NCBI GenBank assembly: GCA_013698215.1
Contig: JACCVJ010000552.1
Coordinates: 1 to 24,368, forward strand
DNA from: Tatlockia sp.
Lineage (GTDB): Bacteria > Cyanobacteriota > Cyanobacteriia > Cyanobacteriales > Chroococcidiopsidaceae
Direction: 5' to 3'
DNA length: 24,368 bases
Below the pieces are notes generated by a model. That model saw only the letters and a program-made list of their open reading frames with translations. It had not been told where the DNA came from and made no database searches. The position numbers and the translations under genes were made by a program. The number at the start of each line of letters is the position of its first letter. The first letter of the stretch is position 1. Of the stretch, positions 16,004 to 22,909 are shown piece by piece.

Positions 16004-16024
16004 CCGCATAAATTTTTTATGCGG
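16004..16024. repeat. 9-bp hairpin before the Dph6-like promoter region
   Basis: CCGCATAAA (16004-16012) pairs exactly with TTTATGCGG (16016-16024) around TTT. It lies just upstream of a TATAAT at 16037-16042. It could be a weak bidirectional terminator or an operator overlapping the -35 region of the promoter for the 16152-17310 operon. Confidence 0.4.
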
Positions 16025-16036
16025 AATTTAATTCGG

Positions 16037-16042
16037 TATAAT
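16037..16042 (+). promoter_or_regulatory. Possible -10 box of the Dph6-like operon
   Basis: A perfect TATAAT lies about 110 bp before the Dph6-like start. The -35 position (about 16014-16020) is only T-rich and overlaps the 16004-16024 hairpin arm. This suggests a weak or regulated promoter with a long leader. Confidence 0.3.
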
Positions 16043-16151
16043 ACAAAATTAGGCGCGGAAAAACGCTATCTAAACGAAAACGGGGGATCAGAGAGTTTTA
16101 AGTTTCCTCTATCTCCGACCATTCAAACGCATAACTTTTAGGAGATAGCAC

Positions 16152-16817
16152 ATGGATAAAATTTTACTTTACTGGAGTGGGGGGAAAGATAGCACTATGG
16201 CATTTTATGAAGTTAACACAAACCCACGATATCGCGGATACTGCATCACTGATCTGTTAACCACATTGACTGAGGGTTACGATAGAATTAGTGGTCATGG
16301 AGTGCGTCGGTCTCTAGTGGAGCGTCAAGTTGCCTGCCTGGGGTTAAATCTCCATAAGACATATATCCCGAAGAGGGCAACGATGAGCGAATATGAATCT
16401 GTGATTGAGGAAGCGCTTCTCAAGTATCGAAGAGAGGGCACTAATGCCGTAGCGACCGGAGATATTTTTATTGAAAAACGAAGGATGGCTACTTTCAAAA
16501 AAATGAGGGTGAAGGGTTGCTTTCCGTTAATGTTGAAAAATTCGCGTGAACACGTCACGAGGTTTATAGATTTGGGCTTCAAAGCATATGTTGTTTGCGT
16601 TGACGCGGCAGCTCTCGACAAGTCATTCGCAGGAAGAATTATTGATCGGGACTTTCTCGATCAGCTTCCCACAGGCGTTGATCCCTGCGGTGAGAACGGA
16701 GAGTTTCACACTTTCGTTTTTGATGGACCGATGTTTAGGGAACGAGTAAAATGCAAGCTGGGTGAAGTAGTCACCAGGGAATCATTTTATTTTTGCGATT
16801 TATTGCTTGATGATTAA
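16152..16817 (+). CDS. Dph6/diphthine-ammonia-ligase-family ATP pyrophosphatase
   Basis: The 221-aa product is a full-length N-type ATP pyrophosphatase of the Dph6/COG2102 kind. The PP-loop SGGKDS is at residues 9-14. HGVRRSLVERQVACLGL (49-65) and GDIFIEKRR (103-111) follow at the usual places, and the diagnostic GVDPCGENGEFHTFVFDGP is at 175-193. The family activates a carboxylate with ATP and amidates it. In eukaryotes and archaea the target is diphthine on EF-2. Bacterial elongation factor G has no diphthamide, so the bacterial enzyme must have another substrate. AGGAG sits at a good distance from ATG 16152. The next gene starts 25 bp after the stop and encodes a four-repeat protein, the obvious candidate partner. 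No residue of the ATP-binding motifs appears lost. Confidence 0.85.
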   Translation: MDKILLYWSGGKDSTMAFYEVNTNPRYRGYCITDLLTTLTEGYDRISGHGVRRSLVERQVACLGLNLHKTYIPKRATMSEYESVIEEALLKYRREGTNAVATGDIFIEKRRMATFKKMRVKGCFPLMLKNSREHVTRFIDLGFKAYVVCVDAAALDKSFAGRIIDRDFLDQLPTGVDPCGENGEFHTFVFDGPMFRERVKCKLGEVVTRESFYFCDLLLDD

Positions 16818-16842
16818 CTTTAAAATCGAAAGGAGATGGAAG

Positions 16843-17310
16843 ATGAGTACTTCTCAAATGAAAGTAGCGCAATTGGATAAGGTGCGGGAGAGCAGGATAC
16901 GCGAGCTTGAGACGGAGTTGGGGGTTCAGGTTGTGGCATTACAGCCGGAAACACAACTGGCTCAGCTCTCGAACGAGCAGTCTCGGCGTTTGCAATCTAT
17001 GGAAAGAGAACTGGGTGTGAGTCTGGTGGCTTATGAGTCGCCGGCACCACTCCAATTAGCCAGGTCATCGAAAGAGCAATTGAAGCGAATACGGGCGGTT
17101 GAAAAAGAGCTCGGATTTGTCTTAGTGGCTTATGAGCTTGCCCGACAAGAATCAAGTGATCAATATGTTGTGCAGGAGCAGATGGCGCGAGGAGCTAAGC
17201 TGTCGGAAGAGCAATTTAAGCGACTGCAAACGGTCGAAGAAGAATTGGGGTTGACCCTGATGGCTTATGATTCTACTCAGGCTGACACGGATGAATATTA
17301 TCAACAGTAG
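16843..17310 (+). CDS. Four-repeat ELG..L.AY protein, candidate ligase substrate
   Basis: The start is set at ATG 16843 with AAAGGAG 7 nt upstream; earlier in-frame codons run into the ligase gene. The 155-aa product has no signal or membrane segment. It consists of four copies of a ~24-residue unit, best seen as LS.EQ.KRLQ..E.ELG..L.AYE. The unit endings are ELGVQVVALQ, ELGVSLVAYE, ELGFVLVAYE and ELGLTLMAYD. Linkers between units are variable and Gln/Ser-rich, and the C-terminus is acidic (DTDEYYQQ). Each unit looks like one helix plus a short strand. Conserved acidic residues after AY, with Gln in the first copy, are plausible targets of the carboxylate-amidating ligase next door. The family name is unknown to me, and the function is inferred from the pairing. 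Confidence 0.75.
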   Translation: MSTSQMKVAQLDKVRESRIRELETELGVQVVALQPETQLAQLSNEQSRRLQSMERELGVSLVAYESPAPLQLARSSKEQLKRIRAVEKELGFVLVAYELARQESSDQYVVQEQMARGAKLSEEQFKRLQTVEEELGLTLMAYDSTQADTDEYYQQ

Positions 17311-17499
17311 TGTCATAAAACATTATCCCAAGTCATTCTTGAATCTATCCTTGTAAGAGTTTCATTTCAAATAGTGATAGACAAGGCTCGCTCGCTCCCG
17401 AAACCGTGCCTGACAGGTCGTGATACAAGTAGGTAAACAGACCAGTTAAGATGATGACAAATATTAGTGTTGGATTTCCTTGGGTTGTACCTATGAGAA

Positions 17500-18099
17500 G
17501 TGTCTAATTACGCGCAGTGGCTGAGAGATTTGCAAACAAGCGGGTCACGCGCCGAGATTCGTTTTCTCAACGCTTCAAAAGACTGCGAAAACGAAAACAA
17601 CGATTCACTCGTCGTGCTGGTTCGCTACGGCAACACAAAGCTGCTGGTCACGGGCGCTGCCGAATGGGAAAGCGATTCTCGCTGCCAAGCCGCTATCCCT
17701 CGGATGCTGGCACGCTACGCGAGCGGCGATCTGATGGATATAGACATTTACAAAGTTGGTCATCACGGCTCTCGTAACGCAACTAACACGGCTTATTTGC
17801 GAGAGTTGACGCCCCGTATTTCCTTGATTTCAGCCGGGCATCATACTGATCGCAATGCTGACAATTTGCCTTTTACGGCTTTTCACTACGGACATCCGAG
17901 AAAAGATGCTGTTGACCAGATAATCGCTGCAACAACAGGTTCACGCCCAGCAAAACAAGGTTACGTGCTTGACCGTGTAAGAGGAAATCCCATTAACATA
18001 AATCTGACTAAGGCGATTTATTGCACCTGCTGGGACGGCGATATTGTCATTCCGACAAATTCTTCGGGAAGTTTATTGCCTGTTCAGGTGAGTAATTAA
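17500..18099 (+). pseudogene. Truncated metallo-beta-lactamase-fold (ComEC-like) protein
   Basis: The 199-aa ORF uses a GTG at 17500 with a stop just upstream and no ribosome site. Its sequence is the second half of a ComEC/Rec2-type metallo-beta-lactamase hydrolase: NDSLVVLVRYGNTKLLVTG (34-52), then DIDIYKVGHHGSRNATN (80-96) and PRISLISAGHH (105-115). The N-terminal HxHxDH metal site is absent. The usual LLTGD has become VTGAAE, losing a metal-binding Asp. It is therefore probably inactive: a 5'-truncated remnant, or a protein kept for non-catalytic use. The ~190 bp between 17311 and 17499 show nothing that could restore the missing part. Confidence 0.65.
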
Positions 18100-18431
18100 A
18101 TCATCAAGATTTTTGCTAGAGAGGGGATAAAGTGTAGCTATTTTAACAAATTAATAACTGAAGCTTTGTTTCAAAATGAATTTATATCCAATTATGATGT
18201 GCTCAAAAAAGGCATACTAGCAATTATCAGCTTTGCCTTAAAAGTATTTGAGAGATGAATAATATTCGGTTTCAAGTCAGTTTTTAAGTGAACGGACGCA
18301 CATTATTTACTTTATTCAAATTAATCTGAATATTGTTCAGCAACTTCTGACTTTTGAGGCAAAGCCGCAATTACTCGACGAGCGAATCCTGGAAAGGATT
18401 AACGGCGCGGCGGATATAGCACTTCCCTAAA
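18100..18431. other. Gap between two truncated genes
   Basis: No gene is supported. Near its right end the plus strand reads a tail, KPQLLDERILERINGAADIA then LP and stop (about 18361-18429), which could be the C-terminus of a lost protein. The minus-strand SpvB-type gene stops abruptly at 18432, so a recombination or deletion breakpoint probably lies here. Confidence 0.4.
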
Positions 18432-19055
18432 TCATTCGGTAAATCTTTGCAAGGCGTCGAAACTTACTTGAAAGCGCGGCTCATACGACTCGTAATCGGC
18501 GGTGTTGGACGTTTTTATAAGAAAGGAAGAGGAATGTCCTTCAACCAGAGAAAAGTCCGTGCCTGCATAGTCCAACTTGGGAGTTAAACTGCGTTCGATC
18601 GACGGAATGTTAAGTTTCCATCCCACTCCGGCAATGTCGTTGCCGGCACGCGATTCATAAACGAGTGCCAACTGGGGTTTTTGCCCGGCGACGCCCATTG
18701 GCACGGCGATTGGAACTTCGTAACGAACTGTGCCAGACGAGAAATCGGGCAGGAATCTAGGTTGCAGCGACGAATCTTTACTCCCAGCCAAACCGATTTC
18801 CGGCGAATATCCTCCGGGAGCATCTAGCATCGCATTCGACGAAGACACCATTCGGCTTACGTCAGCCGGAGTTATTCTCTCGCGCGGTTCAATTCCGTTT
18901 TCAATTTTTACATCGATAGGCTGAGAGTTTTTTTGTCCTGTTACAATGAAAACGAAGAGCGAGAGAGTTAAAAGGCTAATCCAAAGCCCTCTTTTTAAGA
19001 GCTTGCAACCATAGGAAAAAGATGATGTGCGCGGAAAGAAAATGTCGAATGACAT
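18432..19055 (-). pseudogene. SpvB-type/RHS N-terminal fragment, 207 aa
   Basis: GGAGG lies 8 nt before ATG 19055. The product has a basic leader and a membrane/export segment (LWISLLTLSLFVFIVTG, about 24-40). After a polar linker it shows an SpvB/TcB-like opening: SSGTVRYEVPIAVPMGVAG (106-124), QPKL-type PQLALVYESRAG and GVGWKLNIPSIERS (143-156). Proteins with this opening normally run past 1000 residues into YD repeats. Here the frame ends at residue 207. The DNA beyond the stop does not continue the family, so this is a 3'-truncated gene. It lies 136 bp after the end of the HprK-like gene on the same strand and could be transcribed with that operon. Confidence 0.7.
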
Positions 19056-19191
19056 AAGAAGTGCCTCCGTAAGAAAAGCAGTTTAAATATAATGATTATC
19101 GCTTTTATGTCTGTAATTTAACTAATGTTATAGTTAATAAGGCAAAAGGGATTGATACCTGCTCCTGACTACTATAATTTCACGCAAGTGT

Positions 19192-20328
19192 TTATAATGC
19201 TGAAAGAAGTAGATCGAAGGCAGAACAATCCGAGAAACAAAAACGATAATCAAACCCTTGCACTGGCAATATTTGTTCACTGAGCTTAGTCGAATGGCGC
19301 GCGCCTTGGAGTTTCTGCTCTGTAGTCGACAACCAATCTGGCAACGGATGGTCATTATAAAGTTGACCCTTTAGTCTCTCGGTCGTCTCTGCTGAGGACA
19401 GAGGTTGAATGGAAGGAATCGTTTTCTCTAACTCTCCAGTAGGAAAAACTATAGTCTTCACAGGAAAAGGTGTTTTACCAGTTACAGAGCCGACGAAATC
19501 CGTTGCCAATGGCGCATACACTTCGTATTTTCCACTGCAGAAAACGATTCCGCAAGTGTAATCAGAATTGCCTTTCTCCAACCCGAATGCCCGCTCCGCG
19601 ATATTTGACCACCGCAAAACGTTTTGTTCGGTAAGCCGTATCATGTGTGGGATCGAGTGTACAAGTAACGAATCCTTTTTGCTTAAAGACACCGCGCACA
19701 AATCATTTGCGATATACTTGCCACCTCTCGCCACCATTTCCAATGCGCAAGTCGTCTTGCCGCTTTGTCTTTTACCAAGAAACAGCAAAGCTGTGCCGTC
19801 AATGACGACACCTGACGCATGGCAATCCCAACGACCGTATTTGCGAGCTTCTGTTCGCGCCGGATATTTGAGAATATGCTCACAATGAGAAATATCGGGC
19901 TGGCTCGCAAATACGCCATGGATGACTTTCGCAATGGAACAAAAAACCGTAAGTCCGGTAAACGGCATTTGATGCCGGACAATAACCTTTCCGGCTTGTC
20001 CGGTAAATCTCTCTTGCTCGAAATCCCCGCGCCAACGTCGAACTAAATCACGACTTTCCGGCTGTATTCGATCCAATTCAGCAAACACTGTTTCCAGAGT
20101 TTTTTCGCACGTCCAAAAAAATACTTGCCACTCTTCATTGGCGGCTCGCCGTTCCCAGACATGTTCGATTACCCAAGGTTCGAATATTTTAAGCACGAAG
20201 TTCGAGTTCGGACAGGTTTCTGAAAAAAGTTCAACGCATATTCCATTTACCGTAAATAAATAAGAAGGCAAAACTGCTGGTCGTTGCGAAACAACGAATT
20301 CGGCAAGTCTGTCGATGAACTCATACAT
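19192..20328 (-). CDS. HPr-kinase-like P-loop kinase
   Basis: The start is set at ATG 20328, 4 nt after the upstream gene's stop, rather than a TTG at 20355. The 378-aa product has an N-terminal domain of ~160 residues that I do not recognise. A C-terminal HPr kinase/phosphorylase-like core follows: HASGVVIDGTALLFLG (170-185), a P-loop GKRQSGKTT (185-193), then GGKYIANDLCAVSL with the Walker-B-like acidic turn, and HSIPHMIRLTE. In the classical enzyme this core phosphorylates Ser in HPr. Shortened relatives in peptide clusters phosphorylate precursor peptides. The unusual N-domain argues against a housekeeping HprK. It is the last gene of the six-gene operon that includes a nucleotidyltransferase and a repetitive peptide, so a peptide substrate is inferred. 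Confidence 0.75.
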   Translation of the reverse strand: MYEFIDRLAEFVVSQRPAVLPSYLFTVNGICVELFSETCPNSNFVLKIFEPWVIEHVWERRAANEEWQVFFWTCEKTLETVFAELDRIQPESRDLVRRWRGDFEQERFTGQAGKVIVRHQMPFTGLTVFCSIAKVIHGVFASQPDISHCEHILKYPARTEARKYGRWDCHASGVVIDGTALLFLGKRQSGKTTCALEMVARGGKYIANDLCAVSLSKKDSLLVHSIPHMIRLTEQNVLRWSNIAERAFGLEKGNSDYTCGIVFCSGKYEVYAPLATDFVGSVTGKTPFPVKTIVFPTGELEKTIPSIQPLSSAETTERLKGQLYNDHPLPDWLSTTEQKLQGARHSTKLSEQILPVQGFDYRFCFSDCSAFDLLLSAL

Positions 20329-20332
20329 AACG

Positions 20333-21565
20333 CTATTCGCTAGTGCGCGAAACAAATTGTTTTAGCCCGTCAGCGTAATGCAAAAATGGTATGCGAATGT
20401 TTTGGTAGTTACCGCCCCACTGAAAACTGCAGTCTTCGAGCTGATCCAACAACTCATAAAATCCCCAGAACAAGTTTTTTGAAACGTCCCGCATCATTTC
20501 GGGACTGAAGTGTTCAAGTTCCCAAGAATGTAACAAGAGCAACAACTTTTCCAAGGGAAACATTGCCAGCAGAAACCAAGAAACGACTTTGCTCAGATGC
20601 GAAACTTCATTTTCAAATGCGTCGCTATAGTAGGCAAGAACACCATCGATTTGGCACGTAAGTTGTCGAATAACGTCAAGATAACACTCATCGTAACTTA
20701 GAAGTTCGTTTAAGTTTTTGCGGTGTATAAAAGCTGCTTGGTATTCCAGAATGTCGCGGATTTTTTTCTCTTTCCCAGAATTCAGACGAACCCAGCAGCT
20801 ATTTGACAAAGTTTGATGCCACTCGTCAAGCTCAGGTGGAGGACCGTTTTCGAACATAATTTTCTTGTAACCTTCACTCGCTTGCACATTCGGAGCATGG
20901 AACCAACGCATCATCGTAGAATGCACATAATCGTGCGATGAAATACTCATCAACAAGCGAAGATTCCTTATTATTGTCTGGCTTTGCTTGATTGTCATCG
21001 CTTCAAATAATTGACAAACACTGGGAGCGACTAGCAGGGACGGCTGAATAAGTTGCCAATGTTGTTCATGGGAATCAGAACGATACTGGATCCTAAAAGC
21101 GTAATAGGAGCTGAGTTGATTGAAAGGTAGTTGCGAAATAGACTCAAATCGGGTGGAAGTAAAAGAGTGTCCCTCATCTATAGCGAGAAATAATCGCGTG
21201 TTGACTCCTTTTATTTTGTGAGGACCCGTCCAAGGCGCCAAATAAAAATACGGCTTATGCGCGTAAAGAATTCGCTTACTAAATACATTAGCCAAGTGCA
21301 GAGAATAAATGTCAAATTCAAACCAGTTTCCCCAGGCAGTAAAAAGATTTAACTGGCTTATCAGCTCGCTTTTAAGAAGTTCTGGCACATCGAGGTAACT
21401 TACATTATAGGAATAATCAGATTGAATTGAGTGCATCCATTGGCTGATTTCTTCTTCGGATGCATTCTGACCGTGTAAGAAAACCGAGTATGATGTAAGC
21501 GGAGTCATCACATCGCGGTTTCTACTGCTGTGATGATGTTGGTTGCCGAATTTCGGAGAGAGCAT
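20333..21565 (-). CDS. Unrecognised 410-aa protein of the HprK/NTase operon
   Basis: Two starts compete. ATG 21565 has a near-perfect AAGGAGG (21577-21571) at 5-nt spacing and overlaps the upstream gene by 58 bp. ATG 21508 shares one base with that gene's TGA stop and would give 391 residues. The first is chosen for its ribosome site. The product is soluble-looking and aromatic-rich: NWFEFDIYSLHLANVFSKR, then HKPYFYLAPWTGPHKIKG, TRLFLAIDEGHSF and YYAFRIQYRSD. A helical C-terminal half follows (VVSWFLLAMFPLEKLLLLLH and MMRDVSKNLFWGFYELLDQL). I see no Walker, HExxH, radical-SAM or ATP-grasp motif and recognise no family. It is tightly coupled between a nucleotidyltransferase and a kinase, so it is probably the catalytic or scaffold centre of the system. 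Confidence 0.75.
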   Translation of the reverse strand: MLSPKFGNQHHHSSRNRDVMTPLTSYSVFLHGQNASEEEISQWMHSIQSDYSYNVSYLDVPELLKSELISQLNLFTAWGNWFEFDIYSLHLANVFSKRILYAHKPYFYLAPWTGPHKIKGVNTRLFLAIDEGHSFTSTRFESISQLPFNQLSSYYAFRIQYRSDSHEQHWQLIQPSLLVAPSVCQLFEAMTIKQSQTIIRNLRLLMSISSHDYVHSTMMRWFHAPNVQASEGYKKIMFENGPPPELDEWHQTLSNSCWVRLNSGKEKKIRDILEYQAAFIHRKNLNELLSYDECYLDVIRQLTCQIDGVLAYYSDAFENEVSHLSKVVSWFLLAMFPLEKLLLLLHSWELEHFSPEMMRDVSKNLFWGFYELLDQLEDCSFQWGGNYQNIRIPFLHYADGLKQFVSRTSE

Positions 21566-22419
21566 TTTTTCCTCCTTAGCAGATTTAAGTATTCTGCATA
21601 TATTTCCGTCGCTGGGTCGCCCGCCGTTGCTGAAGCCGAAGCTGAATAAACATGCAAACAGAATAATAAGGTCAAAGCAGATGCGTTACAATCCGCTTTT
21701 GCGAGAAACAAAGCATCTCTCCAAGAGGTGCCATTCGTCTCCCAGTAACGCACGAAGTTGGGCGCGTTTTTCACTTTGTTAGTGATTGAGTAAAGCCCGA
21801 TCTTTTTTATCGGTTCTAACAATGTTTGAGTATAGGCAGTCAATGTTGGATTACCACATTTACATACCTCACCGTACATCCATTTAGGCTTAACAGGACC
21901 ATTTATAAAATGTGTGTATCCCAAGAGCATCAGGAGAGAGAAAAATACGCTGACCTGACTACGTTCTTCGTGCTTGGTCGGCACTAACATTTCTTGTTGA
22001 ACCTGGGATAGAAAAGACAAGATTGTTTTTTTTGGCAGCGGCAATGACCGCAACAACGCTACCAATTGTTTATGTTTGCTTTTCGAACCGAAAAGCAGCT
22101 TGGACTTTTCTATTTTCCTTCTTTCCCGAAACAGATAAAAATTGAGTTCAGGCTCTAACAAAAGCAAAGCAGGGAAACTCGCCGGCATGACCGAGAACTC
22201 GATATCCATCTCACCGTCTTCTGAAAACACGCGCTTTGGTGTTTTCGCACACCGCGACGTGGATTCAGATAGCCCAATGACATCGATGTCGGCACACAAC
22301 GCCGATTCCGATACTACGCTGCTCCCGACTTGAACAATCAAGTGATATTCAGATACGTCTGAGCCGAGAATGCGGCTTAGCCTTTCTTTGACGCGAAGTT
22401 GAGATATTGTCTCATCCAT
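21508..22419 (-). CDS. Nucleotidyltransferase-fold protein
   Basis: The 303-aa product shows the polymerase-beta-type nucleotidyltransferase pattern. Gly32-Ser33 lie in VQVGSSVVSE, the ADIDVIG pair is Asp44 and Asp46, and a third acidic strand EMDIEFSVMP has Asp72. The remaining ~200 residues are mostly helical, with a CKCGNP pair of cysteines in the middle (KWMYGEVCKCGNP). Members transfer NMP to small molecules, proteins or RNA, or act as toxins. The start at 22419 overlaps the end of the 71-aa gene by 43 bp, with AAAAGGA directly before it. Its end overlaps the next gene by 58 bp. All three acidic residues are present, so activity is plausible. The substrate is unknown; a peptide or amino-acid target is suggested by the operon. 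Confidence 0.7.
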   Translation of the reverse strand: MDETISQLRVKERLSRILGSDVSEYHLIVQVGSSVVSESALCADIDVIGLSESTSRCAKTPKRVFSEDGEMDIEFSVMPASFPALLLLEPELNFYLFRERRKIEKSKLLFGSKSKHKQLVALLRSLPLPKKTILSFLSQVQQEMLVPTKHEERSQVSVFFSLLMLLGYTHFINGPVKPKWMYGEVCKCGNPTLTAYTQTLLEPIKKIGLYSITNKVKNAPNFVRYWETNGTSWRDALFLAKADCNASALTLLFCLHVYSASASATAGDPATEIYAEYLNLLRRKKCSLRNSATNIITAVETAM

Positions 22420-22592
22420 TCCTTTTCGATTGGAACCATTGTGTAATCGAAAGTTTGCGGGTCAAGACCCTGCTCAATCGCTACCTTTTCTGCGGCTTTC
22501 TGAATTAGGTTCTCCATTTCAATATGATTTGGCACATCGAAATTTAAGTCCTTTAAGATGTGTGCAATTAACCTAGCGGAAGCATTTGGCAT
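22377..22592 (-). CDS. 71-aa helical hypothetical protein
   Basis: ATG 22592 is preceded by AAAGGAG at 8-nt spacing. The product starts MPNASARLIAHILKDLNFDV. It continues with a helix (EMENLIQKAAEKVAIEQGLD) and a short extended part (PQTFDYTMVPIEKEWMRQYL), then a basic tail. It has no signal peptide and no cysteines. It sits between the repetitive peptide and the nucleotidyltransferase and overlaps the latter by 43 bp, so the two are almost certainly co-translated. It could be a carrier/recognition domain, a second precursor, or a small partner of the nucleotidyltransferase (as MNT/HEPN pairs have). I recognise no family. Confidence 0.7.
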   Translation of the reverse strand: MPNASARLIAHILKDLNFDVPNHIEMENLIQKAAEKVAIEQGLDPQTFDYTMVPIEKEWMRQYLNFASKKG

Positions 22593-22663
22593 AATTATTA
22601 CTCCTTTTGAATCGTTTTTTGAACATTTTAATTAGGCTGTTTTAACTGATTTCTTGTTTCCGA

Positions 22664-22909
22664 TTACTTCTTCTTATTCACAGGATCAGTCTTCTGAGAC
22701 AATTGTTTTTTTGCTGCAAGTTGTTGCTTCGACATGAGGTCAGCTTTTTGGGACAATTGTTTCTTCGCTTCAAGTTGCTGCTTCGACATGAGGTCAGCTT
22801 TTTGGGATAATTGTTTCTTCGCTTCAAGTTGCTGCTTTGATACAAGGTCAGCTTTTTGGGATAATTGTTTCTTCGCTTCAAGTTGCAACGAGACTATTTC
22901 TTCGTTCAT
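22664..22909 (-). CDS. 81-aa tandem-repeat peptide, candidate modified precursor
   Basis: After a 9-residue leader (MNEEIVSLQ) the whole product is four tandem 18-residue units, LEAKKQLSQKADLMSKQQ, with small changes. The third residue of the second DL(V/M) pair varies, and the last unit reads LAAKKQLSQKTDPVNKKK. It is Lys/Gln/Leu/Ser-rich with no cysteine or aromatic residue. An 18-residue period is exactly five helical turns, so Ala3, Leu7, Ala11 and Met14 of each unit stack into one hydrophobic stripe on a long helix. AAGGAG lies 6 nt before ATG 22909, and the ATG overlaps the TGA of the Cys-rich gene (ATGA). Ser and Lys/Gln occur at fixed places in every unit, giving repeated potential phosphorylation or nucleotidylation sites for the operon's kinase and nucleotidyltransferase. 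Confidence 0.7.
   Translation of the reverse strand: MNEEIVSLQLEAKKQLSQKADLVSKQQLEAKKQLSQKADLMSKQQLEAKKQLSQKADLMSKQQLAAKKQLSQKTDPVNKKK
22667..22882 (-). repeat. Four 54-bp in-frame tandem repeats
   Basis: Four head-to-tail 54-bp copies encode the 18-residue units of the small peptide. The first three are nearly identical at DNA level; the fourth, 3'-most copy is more diverged. This suggests recent expansion by slippage or unequal crossing-over. Copies are contiguous with no spacers, so this is not a CRISPR array. Confidence 0.9.

Larger units (their letters stand above)
14979..16151. other. 1.17-kb AT-rich divergent intergenic region
   Basis: It separates the leftward RHS gene from the rightward Dph6-like gene and should hold both promoters. 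It contains the RHS ribosome site (GAGGA, minus strand 14989-14985), a nested palindrome (15125-15183), a broken small membrane-peptide gene (15200-15283) and a hairpin (16004-16024). A plus-strand ORF of 54 codons from about ATG 15766 (MEIPETKKQSYLSKKSSKTT) has no ribosome site and is not called. I see no other gene. Confidence 0.5.

Noticed and set aside
16004..16024. Intrinsic terminator
   Set aside because: The stem is AT-rich with a T loop but no following T-run, and no gene ends nearby on either strand; it is kept only as a hairpin.
22667..22882. CRISPR-like array
   Set aside because: The 54-bp copies are contiguous, without spacers, and keep one reading frame; they encode the peptide repeats.
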